From: Chromera velia
Lineage: Eukaryota; Sar; Chromeraceae
Direction: 5' to 3'
Assembly (NCBI GenBank): GCA_018398765.1
Contig: JAHBMJ010003456.1
Span: forward strand, 1-10,721
DNA length: 10,721 nt
The notes beneath the pieces were generated by a model. The model ran no database searches. It saw only the letters and a program-made list of their open reading frames with translations, and was not told the DNA's origin. The translations under genes were made by a program, and so were the position numbers. Positions 1-8,953 of this stretch are shown here, in pieces. Within the stretch, counting starts at the first letter, position 1. Each line of letters opens with the position of its first letter.

Positions 1-240
<240 letters not shown>

Positions 241-1080
241 CCAGAGCCTAAGTGGTGGCTCACCGGCTTTAACCGCCTCAATTCAATTCATTCATTCACG
301 TGTGCATGCATGCGTGGGCCGTTATAATCAGCAGTATCAGGTTCTAAGTTTTTGTACCGTTTTAGAGATTATTATTTAAAAATGATCAAGCCTTCTAAAA
401 TTTATATGATTAAGAAAAAAACTAGCTAAAAAGATAATTTATTTCAAATTTCAATCAGACTTCTCATTATATGCAATCTTTCTTTACAAATTTATGTGCT
501 AACACGATTTTAAGTTTGTTTCATATATTAAATTCCTCGGTTTTTCAACTTGTAAGAATAAAAAAAAAAGAGAAGTACCGGCGCATTACCACCAGGACCA
601 TTGTCAGGAAAAACTGATTAGAATATTGTATTCCAACAATACTTACAATAATCTTAGATAAAACAATTAAACAGTACATGTAGCTGAATATAGCTAGCCT
701 GGTGGTTAGCAGACTATTAAGCGGACTATAACTATGTATGACATCATTGACATATCACTACTATTAATTCTCTAACATCCAGAGATGCTAGCAGTTAGGC
801 TGGCAGAGAAGTTCTTCACTCTGTTTCGCAAGTGGACTTTAGCTATGGATTAAAGTGGTTACAGTAGGTTAAAGCCATAATGTGTAATCCCACTAATTGT
901 GCATATGTTCGATAGTGACCATAACATGATCGAGGGTCGACCACGAATTTTTTTGAACGCATCGCGGCCATCGCCTACAAATAAGTCACAACCGATTTTG
1001 AATTGCCTTCCGTTCAACGCCTCACTCCAACAACGCATGCGGACCCGGCGTTGATTTGCCGTTGAACTAATCACGAATTA
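241..1080. other. AT-rich region without a recognisable gene
   Basis: From about 330 the sequence is AT-rich, with A-runs and frequent stops in all frames. I find no tRNA-like fold, long ORF or splice-linked exons. A short open frame on the minus strand (859-1074) matches nothing I recognise and lies in a somewhat more GC-rich patch that also carries a small inverted repeat (1011-1067). I read this stretch as intergenic, possibly with remnants of dispersed repeats. Confidence 0.6.
1011..1067. repeat. short inverted repeat, two overlapping pairings
   Basis: CGTTCAACGCC at 1011-1021 can pair with two downstream sites: GGCGTTGA at 1047-1054 (pairs with TCAACGCC) and CGTTGAAC at 1060-1067 (pairs with GTTCAACG). 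The two pairings exclude each other. The role is unknown; it could be part of an old mobile element or chance. Confidence 0.4.
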
Positions 1081-1999
1081 ATTGACAGTTCCCACATTGA
1101 CGCATCTCACCAGAAGATACTTCTGTGGCCATGCATCCGTTGGTTGGTTGCCGAGGAACAATAAATGATAAGACACACGGAAAACAGGCCCGTGAGTCTT
1201 GATTGAATTAGACAACAAACAAAGAACGAAAAACCAAACGAAAGAAGGGAATTTGAAAGGAGTCAAGTTGGAAGGAAAGGAAGAATGGAAAGAGGCTTCA
1301 GAGATGGGAGAAACCTCTCGCAATCCCAAGCTGCACTATGTTTACAGACGCAGAAAGAACAAAACAAGTGGGTGCGCCAAAAAGACCGACAGGGAAGTGG
1401 TGTTCCCACGCTGCCTCTCTCCTGCGGCCAAACTGTAATTTCACACGTTACGATTCTTCTTCTTCCCCCGTTCATTCATTTGCGGAAAACACCTGTTCTT
1501 TCGTCTCTCTTACCCTGTCTCGCCCAGGAAGGGCAGAAAAAAAACCTTTGCGATACATTTAGCAAGACCCCCATCCTTCTCTCTCGGCGGTACTTTGAAG
1601 TCCGTTCCTTCTCTCTCGCCTTTCTTCTCATACGATCCTGATGGTCCATAGTATTGCTTCATCATTCACCGCTTGCAGACAGACAGATGGAAAGCCTCTT
1701 CTTCCGCTGAGAGAAGCGAGCTGCTGGTAGGTAGGACACACGAGGGCTCCCAAGAAAATCAAGACAGGTTGCCGTGTCACTCCCTTTAAGCCTGTTGTGC
1801 GACAGTGCCCGAGTCAAGTCAGAAGACCTGCTCATCAGGTTAGAAGACCCGCCCTGACCCATGCACACGAGTCCAACACAGAAGAACTCTCAGGGACACG
1901 TCCACCTTTGGACATGCTGAGACGCCAACTCCGCCTCAACCCCTCCTCACCCTCTGCCCCTCACCAGTGCCGTTCTCCCACTCTCTCCCCTTCGCCCGC
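1081..1999. other. intergenic region downstream of the protease gene
   Basis: No gene is supported. About 1200-1400 is purine-rich on the plus strand and about 1440-1640 is strongly pyrimidine-rich, which keeps several frames open by composition alone (for example 1199-1438 and 1285-1641 plus). The 3' UTR of the minus-strand protease gene must lie in the right part of this stretch. I see no canonical AATAAA (TTTATT on the plus strand) close to its stop codon, so its 3' end cannot be placed. Confidence 0.5.
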
Positions 2000-4171
2000 T
2001 TACTGAATCATCAGGTTATCGGGGTTCACAGGGGCCTTGTCGGGCTTGCCCACAGTGACGAAGTGGGTCTCGTAGAGGACTCCGCAGGCACCGCAGACCT
2101 TGATGGGCTTGTCGTCACCCTTGCAGGCAGAGCCGTGGTCGGGGGTGTCGTCAATTCCGCACCACTGCTTGCCGGTGTGGCGCTGCACAGAGGAGGGGAC
2201 AGTTCAAGGATACAGACATGTATCGGTGGAGCCGGATAAGGGACATGTCTGGGAAACGGATAGGGCGCGCATTTTTGCTCAACGCGCATGAAGCCAATGA
2301 AAGAGAACAAGTTCAAGAAAGAAACCCGGAACCCGAACACCAACCCGCCCGCTCGCCGCATTCCGTTCGCGTCACAGTGAGATGTGATGTGGTTAGGGGA
2401 CAAAGATCAAAATAATTCTGACAAAAGCCCACCAACCAACTTACTTCAAATATGAGAAAAACCACCAAAACAAAAACCCATTGACGTACCTCGAGGCGCA
2501 TGTATCCGCCCTCACCCCACTTGGGTGTCCAAGAGTTGCGGATCAGCCAGTAGGGTCCCTGGAGCGGGTCTGTGCCGTACCCTACGAGCTGCACTGCGTG
2601 GTTGATGTCCACCTTGTCGTCACCAGAGGGGCATCCAGAGAAGACGCCAGAAGTGTAGAACTTCCACCGAGAGGCATCCACAGAGACGGTCAGAGGTCCC
2701 TTGTGAGCGATGTGGTACATCATCTCCTCGTACGAGTTGCTTTCCACCTGAGACCATCCGTTGATGGATCCCACGGCAGCGAGAGTGCCGTTGGTGGTGC
2801 CGGTCTGGTTCAGACCATCGTTGAATTTGCACTTGAAGTTCTCACCAGGGTGGGAGATGTACGGGTAGGTCCACTCAGAGGCAATGCCCCCCATGCGGAT
2901 AACGGTGTCATATGCCAAAGGACAGGTGGCTCCCTGGCATCCTCCGGTGCCTCCGCACTCCTCGGGGTTGGGGGTGCAGTCGAGGATCTGCTGCACGCTC
3001 ATGGTGTGGAGTTCCCCTGAGGCTTTGGCGAAATAGGACTCCAAGTTGGCCACAGCTGCAGGCAGAGACAGCGAGAGAGAGAGAGAAAGAAAGGAGAAAT
3101 GGGGGGAATTAGAGGTCTCTGCGTTTGTGAGAAAGGGGAAAAGAAATGGAGGGACTCATCTTACCAGATAACTGCACTCAATTCACAACATCGAAACAGA
3201 CGAAATACGCGAGAGAGCGACCCCGGCACCACCACAGTACACTTTGACCCTATCACATTCCCATCAGGGTCTCGTCCGGCATGCTCACTAGACATAGAAG
3301 TACACACGCATGAGCATGAGGAAGACAGTCGGTGAGCCACGCGAGTCCTTCTCTGTTTACTCACCGGCAAAGGCCCAGCAGCTGCCGCAGTGTCCCTGGT
3401 CCTTCACGGGGCCTGCAGAGAAAGAGAAAAGAGGGAAACCGAGAGGAAAGCGATGAGCTCACGTGTTTTTCAAGCAGGCAGAGAAAAGCAACGACGCAAC
3501 CAGGGAGAGGGATATCGCACCCAAGTGGGAAAAGGGGAGAGAGCCAGGGAGAGACGGGAAGTGTGTCAGCTGCTTCGTAACGGGACGAGGGACGACAAAC
3601 CCTACAGCAGCCCCCCAGCCCACGGCAAGGAAAAGCAAAACGACTGACTGACTGATGATGCCCCGGGTCCTCCAGTCCACACTCTCGGGGAGATCGCTGA
3701 TATCTCTCTTGCCTCCCTCGATGGAAGCGCCGAGCATGGGGAACCCGCTGCGGACGGGGCGAGAGCCCTTGTGGTTGAGCTTGGACATGCCAGTGTCGAG
3801 TCCGAAGAAGTTCTCGTCCTCCCTCATGTCAGTGAACTGGTTGATACCCATCTTCCAGGAGGAAGCGGGATCGGCGTTATGAACGCGGATTTGTTCCTGC
3901 ACAGCGAAACGGGGGGGGTGAATTTTGTGGCATTGCATGCATGCGCAGTCAACAGAAGTTCAGTTTACTGTCATGTGTGAAGACTGACCAGATTCTGGTT
4001 GAAGATGGCTTCACGCTCCTCATATTCCTTCTGAGAGTAGGTCTTCTGGAACTCCTTCACATACTCCTCGAAAGAATATGCAGGAGACGGTTGATCCGTA
4101 GAGAGAGCAGACCAGTGGGGCGCTGCCGACGCGAGCGCGCAAGACGCAACAACAGAGAAGACACCGCGCAT
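2000..4171 (-). CDS. papain-family (C1A, cathepsin L-like) cysteine protease, 5 exons
   Basis: Exons in order of transcription: 4171-3989, 3896-3653, 3412-3365, 3055-2490, 2182-2000; introns of 92, 240, 309 and 307 bp; product 407 aa. Seen in the sequence: a hydrophobic N-terminus with an Ala-rich likely cleavage site (about 1-17); an I29 inhibitor propeptide with a perfect ERFNIN spacing (E49, R53, F57, N60, I64, N68) and G78-x-N80-x-F82-x-D84; mature enzyme starting near LPESVDW (130-136). Catalytic residues are all present: Q148 and C154 in QGHCGSCWAF, H311 in INHAVQLVGYG, N332 in IRNSWTPKWG. Two N-glycosylation sequons occur at N241 and N247. After GGYMRLE the last exon adds a 60-residue tail with four cysteines, including CGACG. 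By family, this is a self-activated endopeptidase of the secretory, lysosomal or vacuolar route. The ATG at 4171 is chosen because it opens the signal peptide. It is transcribed away from the OWP-like gene; substrates are unknown. Confidence 0.93.
3365..3412 (-). other. 48-nt microexon encoding the catalytic cysteine motif
   Basis: This third exon of the protease encodes residues from a split Ser143 to a split Ala159, including PVKDQGHCGSCWAFA with the oxyanion Gln and the active-site Cys. Its borders are clear: TGCAG before it and GTGAGT after it in the transcript direction, both in phase 1. The length is a multiple of three, so skipping it would keep the frame but delete the nucleophile. 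Confidence 0.88.
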
Positions 4172-4370
4172 TGTGTCAACAAGGCAGGAACGGGAAACAG
4201 TAGCTGGGTATTTTACAAGGCCTTGACACGAAACACACGGTATCTGAATGAGAGAAAGGGGTGGTGGAAATCTGTGGACAAACAGGAGAGGCAAAGCTAA
4301 AATAGCGCCATGCAGGCCGCCTTCCGAAGGTCAGAAACTGCACGTCTTGCTGCAGGCGCGCCGCGCACGT

Positions 4371-4377
4371 TGCATGC
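4371..4377. promoter_or_regulatory. TGCATGC motif, possible AP2 binding site
   Basis: TGCATGC lies between the divergent genes, about 200 bp from the protease start and 570 bp from the OWP-like start. Related motifs are bound by AP2-domain transcription factors in apicomplexans. A longer TGCATGCATGC occurs in the first protease intron (3934-3944). A 7-mer can occur by chance, and further copies lie in non-genic parts of this window, so use as a regulatory site is only a guess. Confidence 0.3.
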
Positions 4378-4559
4378 CGTCTGGCCCGTTATATCGGTTT
4401 TTTCGCTTTCAAGGGTCACTTTCGACGTCCTTTCCGGGACAGATGGCAGTTCCGCAATTCCGATATTAGAGGTTGAAATCTGTTTGTATAAGAGCCCCCC
4501 AAGCAAATTTAGAGGCCCTGAGACTTTTGAGGCGCGGAAAATCGGATTTGCACTTTCCT

Positions 4560-4582
4560 GGCAGGCTTCGAAAGAGCCTGCC
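4560..4582. repeat. 23-bp inverted repeat in the divergent promoter
   Basis: GGCAGGCT (4560-4567) and AGCCTGCC (4575-4582) are perfect inverted copies around a 7-nt centre, TCGAAAG. It could be a dimeric protein binding site or a hairpin in a 5' UTR. Its place between two divergent genes makes a shared operator-like site possible, but nothing else supports this. Confidence 0.45.
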
Positions 4583-4943
4583 CGCGCCATAACAGGAACT
4601 CCTGTCTCGCACGGACTCCTTCGGGCACCGAGGGCGCGGCATACATGTACAATGATCGATGCAGCTAGGAGCTATAGCAGGACTCTCGAGACACCCCTTT
4701 TTCAGAACCGATTAATTGACTCTCAGACTGTGTAATCGGCTTCGATTCGGTTTCCTCTGACAGCAAGCAAAGAACCTTCTACACTCCTACTTTACTGCCC
4801 CGCTGGTCAACCATTCAAGACGGCATTATTCTGGCGAAGTGAACGAACAGAAAGCACCTTCCTTGCTTTCTTCCAAGCGTTGAAGGTGTTGCACACTGTT
4901 GTTCAATCAGTGCGTTCTCTTATAGCGATCTAGACTCTTCCCC

Positions 4944-7900
4944 ATGTTGAGGTACTGCTTTATCGCAGGCCTCCTTGCCCTGCTCTCTCCTTCTGCGGAT
5001 GCAGCGGACAAGTTTGCAGGTCTCGGGGTGCAAGTTGCGGTGTGCAAACCTGGTCAGTAGACAAACTACTGTTGTTTTTGCCACGCATATCCACGCACGT
5101 AAAATCTTTGCATCACATTCTCTTCTCACCTCCCTGCATTCCCCATCTTGTCCTGCAGAAGAGGCAAAGTTTTACTGTGATGAGGGTTTCGACCTCTCCT
5201 ACAACAACATCTGCTTCAAGAGGGAATTCGCAAGAAAAGAAGTCAGCCGACCTGCAAAGACGCACACCTCTCACTCGAATGCTCTTTTTCATCGCAAGAG
5301 ACGCTCAGCCGCGCTCCAACGCCGTTGTCTTGACGTGCTCTCAAGTCGGCTCTTCATCCCCTCTCTCCCTCACCCGTATTCTGCAGATCATCTGCAATGC
5401 CGGGGAGATCCGGTGTTCCGAGGGATGCTGCACGCTATCGGAGTTCGAACCCGTCTCCGAGTGCCCTGAGGGAACGGAGAGGAGCCTCCTCCCAAAGAAG
5501 GACAAGAAAGACCCCGACATGGACGGATGCCTGAGACTGAGGGAGGACCCTCTGCAGCAGCGATGCGAAGATAAGGTGGGTGGCTGGGGGACGTGGTTTG
5601 CTCGAACGGGGGGGAGCGGTGGAGGGTGAAGGGACGGGTTGAGTTTCGAGGTGCAGAGTGGGATGGCATGAGGGGTCTTTTCCGTGAGGTTTGTTGACTA
5701 TCTGCTGCTTTTCACATCGTCTGCGTGAAAGGGTGTGTGTATTTGTTCCTCCTGCTTGCAGGACTTCACCCAGTGTGACCCCTTCCGTCCCGAGGTGTGC
5801 TGCTACACTGAGAGACAGAAGGCGATTGTGAGGTGCCCCCAGGGCATGGATTTGGTGGAGGATGTGTGCGTGGCAGAGGGGGCGGGTCCTGCCTCTTTCG
5901 GGTGTCCTGCCGGTTTCATGCTTCAAAATACTCTGCCTGAGAGTTTCTTGGGAGACGCCTTGAAGAAGGGGGGTGATGAGAAGCATCTGGGGCACGATGA
6001 AAAGCATGACGACAAACATGATGAGCCCGTTCCTTTTGTTCCAGAGAGGGTTTGTGTGCGCGCAGTGGAGGCACCCCTGTCGTATTACTGTGCTGGAAAG
6101 GGCACTCCTGACGAGAACAACATGTGCTCTCGTGCCCTGACAGCACCCCACAATATGTTGTGCAGACAGGGGTTCAAGCCCAAGAGAGATAAGTGCGTTT
6201 TCGAGTCTCTTGTTGACCCTCTTGATATCAAATGTACCGATGGGGGGGGGCTTGTAGGAAAGAGATGCGTGTCGTGTCCTCCTGGCATGGAGCTCTCTTC
6301 TGACAAGAACTTGTGCTTCCCTGTTCAAGGGGGAGACAAGAAGGTAGAGGGAAATCTGTTCGATAGACTCAAGGACGACAAACACGACCATCCCGAACTT
6401 GTCACTGCGACTATCCCGGAAATTGCATGCCCTCTCGGGTACTTCCCCACAGCAGACATGAAGTGCCTTCTGGAGGTCGAGTCTGACGCACGGGTGGGTC
6501 TCTCAGTTTAGTCGGTTGGTTTTCTGGCGTTTTTCCTGTGCAGCCGTTTTCTCGTTCCTGCCGTCCACCGCCCCCCCCGTCCCTGTCTGTACCTTCACTT
6601 GACGCTTCCTCAATTCAAACATGCTCCTTGTTTTTTCTGTGCGTTCTTTTAAGTACGTGTTCGTCTGGCTGACTGCCTTCCGAGCTGTCAGTGTATCTGT
6701 CTATGATTTCGTCGCTCTATATGTCGGCAACTGGGAAAGGCAGAGAAAAACGGTAAACAAAAAATCGTCGGACCGGTTGTGCCTTTCATTTTTTTCTGCC
6801 TGTCTGTCGGAACGGTACCTTCCGTCTAACACTCCTTGTCACTCTCTTCATTTTGGGTCCAAGAAGTCCTTCGCATCTCCCGTCTTCTCTTCTCTTTGCA
6901 GTACGTGTGCCCAGACACATTCGAGGAATGGCAGGGCAACTGTGCGAAGAAGGACGAGGTGGATGCCCTGTCCACGTGCCCTGAGGGGTATGATATGGTA
7001 GCAGGGAAGTGCGTTAGACCGGAGACGGCCCCTCTCGAGTGGAGGTGCGAGGAGGGGGATCAGCTGCAGGTGATTGAGGAAGTGGTTGAGCTCTCGTGGT
7101 TGCAGAAGAGAAGAATCTCCAGAGGGGAAATCCCCCCCGAGCTGCACATCGGAGACGATGACAGATATCTCTCAGAGGACGGAGAGTCCATCGTGATCAT
7201 CCACAGACAGTGCAGGAAGGTGAAACAGAGGTCGGTCCTGCATTCTTTCGTCATCTTTCTACACCCTTCCTTCCTTCTTTCGTTCGCACCTGCTTCCTTC
7301 GCGTCTTTCTTCGTTTCCTTCTTCCCTCCCCCTGTTCTCTACTCCATGACTTCCTTCGTTTTCATCCTCGTTCAGGATGTTGTCTTCCTTTTTCGTTTTG
7401 ACTCTTCAGCCGGAGCCAGAATGAGCTAGGGGCTTGTTTGTGGTCTGTCCTGCAAGCCTTTGGGCCTTTCCAATCATGTCCGTGTCTCTCCTTCTCTCCG
7501 TCGTTCCTTCTGCCTCTCTTGTTTGTCTGTCTGCAGCAAGGCCACTTTCCTCTGCCCTGAGGGAACAAACGTATGCGAGGGCGGTTGCTGCAAGGAGGTG
7601 ACCTGCCCTGCAGAACTCTTCTGCCCCCGGGGTACCATCCCCACCCCAGATGCATGTCTGGTCGAGGAGTGGCTTCCCTTTGAGCTCTTCTGCCCCGACG
7701 GAGCAACCATCCAGCCCAACGGCCTGTGTGCGCAGGTCGGAGTGGGCACCTTCACCACTGCATGCCCCGAGGGATTCAGAAATAACCAGGAGGGGGTTTG
7801 TGAGAAGCTGTCAACAGAAAACCTCAAGGCCCTCTGCCCTCTGGGGTACCTTTACAGCGACCAGAGCAAGAGCTGTGTCTGCCTAGACCTTCCGGATCCG

Positions 7901-8056
7901 AATGTGATCCCTGAAGTAATCAAACAGAAGCACAAGGAGGAGGAGGCAGCATATGAGGAGTGGAGGGTGTGGGCGACTGTGGATAACTTCGAGCAGTTGT
8001 CGCAGACACCGAAGGGGGTCATCTACGCACCCAACATCCCGACCATCAAGGGATAG
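4944..8056 (+). CDS. oocyst-wall-protein-like secreted cysteine-rich protein, 6 exons
   Basis: Exons: 4944-5052, 5159-5241, 5387-5575, 5762-6493, 6902-7230, 7537-8056; introns of 106, 145, 186, 408 and 306 bp; product 653 aa. A signal peptide (1-20, hydrophobic core after MLRYCF, likely cut after SADA) starts it. About 47 cysteines follow in units of the form CPxG-x(5-10)-C-x(10-14)-C, with CPxG at C90, C152, C175, C299, C350, C397, C487, C510, C533, C557 and C581, and degenerate units between. This spacing is that of OWP/COWP wall proteins, disulfide-linked structural proteins of oocyst walls. Three modules carry a Cys-Cys pair (GCC, VCC, GCC). Unusual parts are two Lys/Asp/His-rich inserts (about 198-215 and 328-339), a Cys-free insert with KRR (about 424-471), and a charged Cys-free C-terminal tail (597-653). 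Family membership rests on pattern; the exact role in a non-parasitic organism would be inference. Confidence 0.88.
5966..6025 (+). other. His/Asp/Lys-rich insert in the OWP-like protein
   Basis: This part of exon 4 encodes about residues 196-215, with four histidines in a row of charged residues (core DEKHDDKHDE). It lies between two cysteine modules and has no cysteine itself. A second, shorter block (KDDKHDHPE) is encoded at about 6371-6397. The repeated GAxAAxCAT codons suggest growth by slippage. It could bind metal ions or link to anionic wall polymers; this is inference. Confidence 0.75.
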
Positions 8057-8072
8057 ATAGAATGGGTCTTTT

Positions 8073-8106
8073 TGAATGAATGAACAAATGAATGAATGAA
8101 TGAATG
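8073..8106. repeat. TGAA tetranucleotide microsatellite
   Basis: About eight TGAA units, with one interruption (ACAAA), start 17 bp after the stop codon of the OWP-like gene. The array probably sits in its 3' UTR. Length variation here would not change the protein. Confidence 0.9.
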
Positions 8107-8685
8107 CGTCTACATGTTCGAGTGCTTCTCTAATTCAAAACGGTTGTTCTACGTTGGGGGTGTGGGAAAGGGCGGAAGGAGGGGTTATTTCTATCTGTCT
8201 GAAAACGATCAACCGCTGCAGCTGCATGAGTCTTTGTGTTTATTGAAAGAGAGAGGGGAGACTGTGAGGATTTGAAACAAGGGACTAACTAAACGCCTTG
8301 AGTGATCTCGCTGGGGGGTCGCACTCGCGAAAATGGCCTCGAGAAGGCTCCTCAGCGTGTTACGTGGAAGTGTTCTTCCGTCCAGGGCGCATGTTTGTGC
8401 ATGTATGAGTTGCGTGAGTGAACTGGTGCACGACCCGTGTGTCCGTCCGATCGATCTTGTCTGTGCACTTGCATGTTGAATTGTTGTTTCTGTGACTGTT
8501 CGTTCGGTGGTTCAAGAGGCAGACTGTGTTCTCAGTGTGTGTAGAGCACGGCAATGCAGACTGCACATTACATGCATGTGCTCTTGTATGCTCACTGGAT
8601 TACCTCGGAGCGTTGTATGTTTTTCCTGAGCGGCTGAGCCATCAAAGTCGCCTCCTGTATGCATTTGCAGTGTCTCTTTGTACAG

Positions 8686-8691
8686 AATAAA
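8686..8691 (+). terminator. candidate polyadenylation signal AATAAA
   Basis: AATAAA followed by TGTGTGGGA, a GT-rich stretch, lies 630 bp after the stop codon and at the composition boundary. This is the standard eukaryotic arrangement, but the hexamer is common in AT-rich DNA and this lineage may not rely on it. Confidence 0.35.
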
Positions 8692-8922
8692 TGTGTGGGA
8701 ACAGTGACTCCAACTAGGACTCCAATTGTCTGCAGTAAATTACAAGGTTTAATGTAGCAATACTAGTGTGTTGGTCCATATAGAGGGTAAACTAATTGAT
8801 CTTCAAATTGGTCTGGACCCAGCTAGGGACCAAGAAGATTCCTAGCAAGATTCTGAGAAGAAACTTTAATATAAATGGCCAGAAAGCCGATGTTGTGTAA
8901 CTTGTGTTCCGCTCTAGGTTCC

Positions 8923-8953
8923 GCCTTAGTCCGGCCCACACGTAGACTAAGGC
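8923..8953. repeat. 9-bp perfect inverted repeat
   Basis: GCCTTAGTC (8923-8931) and GACTAAGGC (8945-8953) pair perfectly around a 13-nt loop. Further short pairs follow at once: AGGCT/AGCCT (8950-8954 and 8961-8965) and CATGCC/GGCATG (8973-8978 and 8989-8994). The function is unknown. Confidence 0.5.

Larger units (their letters stand above)
4172..4943. promoter_or_regulatory. shared upstream region between divergent genes
   Basis: The 772 bp separate the start codons of the protease (minus) and the OWP-like gene (plus), so both promoters and 5' UTRs must lie here unless there are unseen 5' non-coding exons. Visible elements: TGCATGC at 4371-4377, a motif reported as a target of apicomplexan AP2 factors; a 23-bp inverted repeat at 4560-4582; a smaller one, CACCTTC/GAAGGTG, at 4855-4888. 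The middle part (about 4300-4620) is GC-rich and open in both directions by composition. The start contexts are ACACAATG (protease) and TCCCCATG (OWP-like). No TATA box can be assigned confidently. Confidence 0.55.
8057..8710 (+). other. probable 3' UTR and downstream flank of the OWP-like gene
   Basis: The stretch has the balanced composition of the gene region and no gene-like ORF. It changes to AT-rich sequence near 8710. An AATAAA lies just before that change, so a 3' UTR of about 0.63 kb is possible. An earlier end would also fit, because no transcript data are available. Confidence 0.4.

Noticed and set aside
1199-1641. Overlapping plus-strand open frames of 79 and 118 codons
   Set aside because: The region is purine-rich then pyrimidine-rich; the predicted residues are biased (Lys/Glu, then Ser/Leu) and show no family pattern.
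2481-3020. 179-codon open frame on the plus strand
   Set aside because: It is the complement of protease exon 4, where the minus strand encodes recognisable catalytic His and Asn motifs.
4172-4294. Upstream in-frame start for the protease (Met at 4294)
   Set aside because: It would put about 41 residues before the signal peptide at the ATG at 4171; the inner start gives a normal prepro-enzyme.
4310-4735. 141-codon plus-strand open frame between the genes
   Set aside because: No motif, no signal peptide and no splice partner; openness is explained by GC-rich composition. It is kept only as a possible repeat.
5435-6391. 318-codon open frame on the minus strand
   Set aside because: It runs antisense to exons 3-4 of the OWP-like gene and across an intron. 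The plus strand shows ordered cysteine modules and clean splice sites, while the minus product shows no domain.
7374-7433. Possible extra exon after TTCAG inside the last intron of the OWP-like gene
   Set aside because: The direct junction 7230/7537 restores the frame and cysteine pattern; an added exon here would bring no cysteine unit and ends in a stop.
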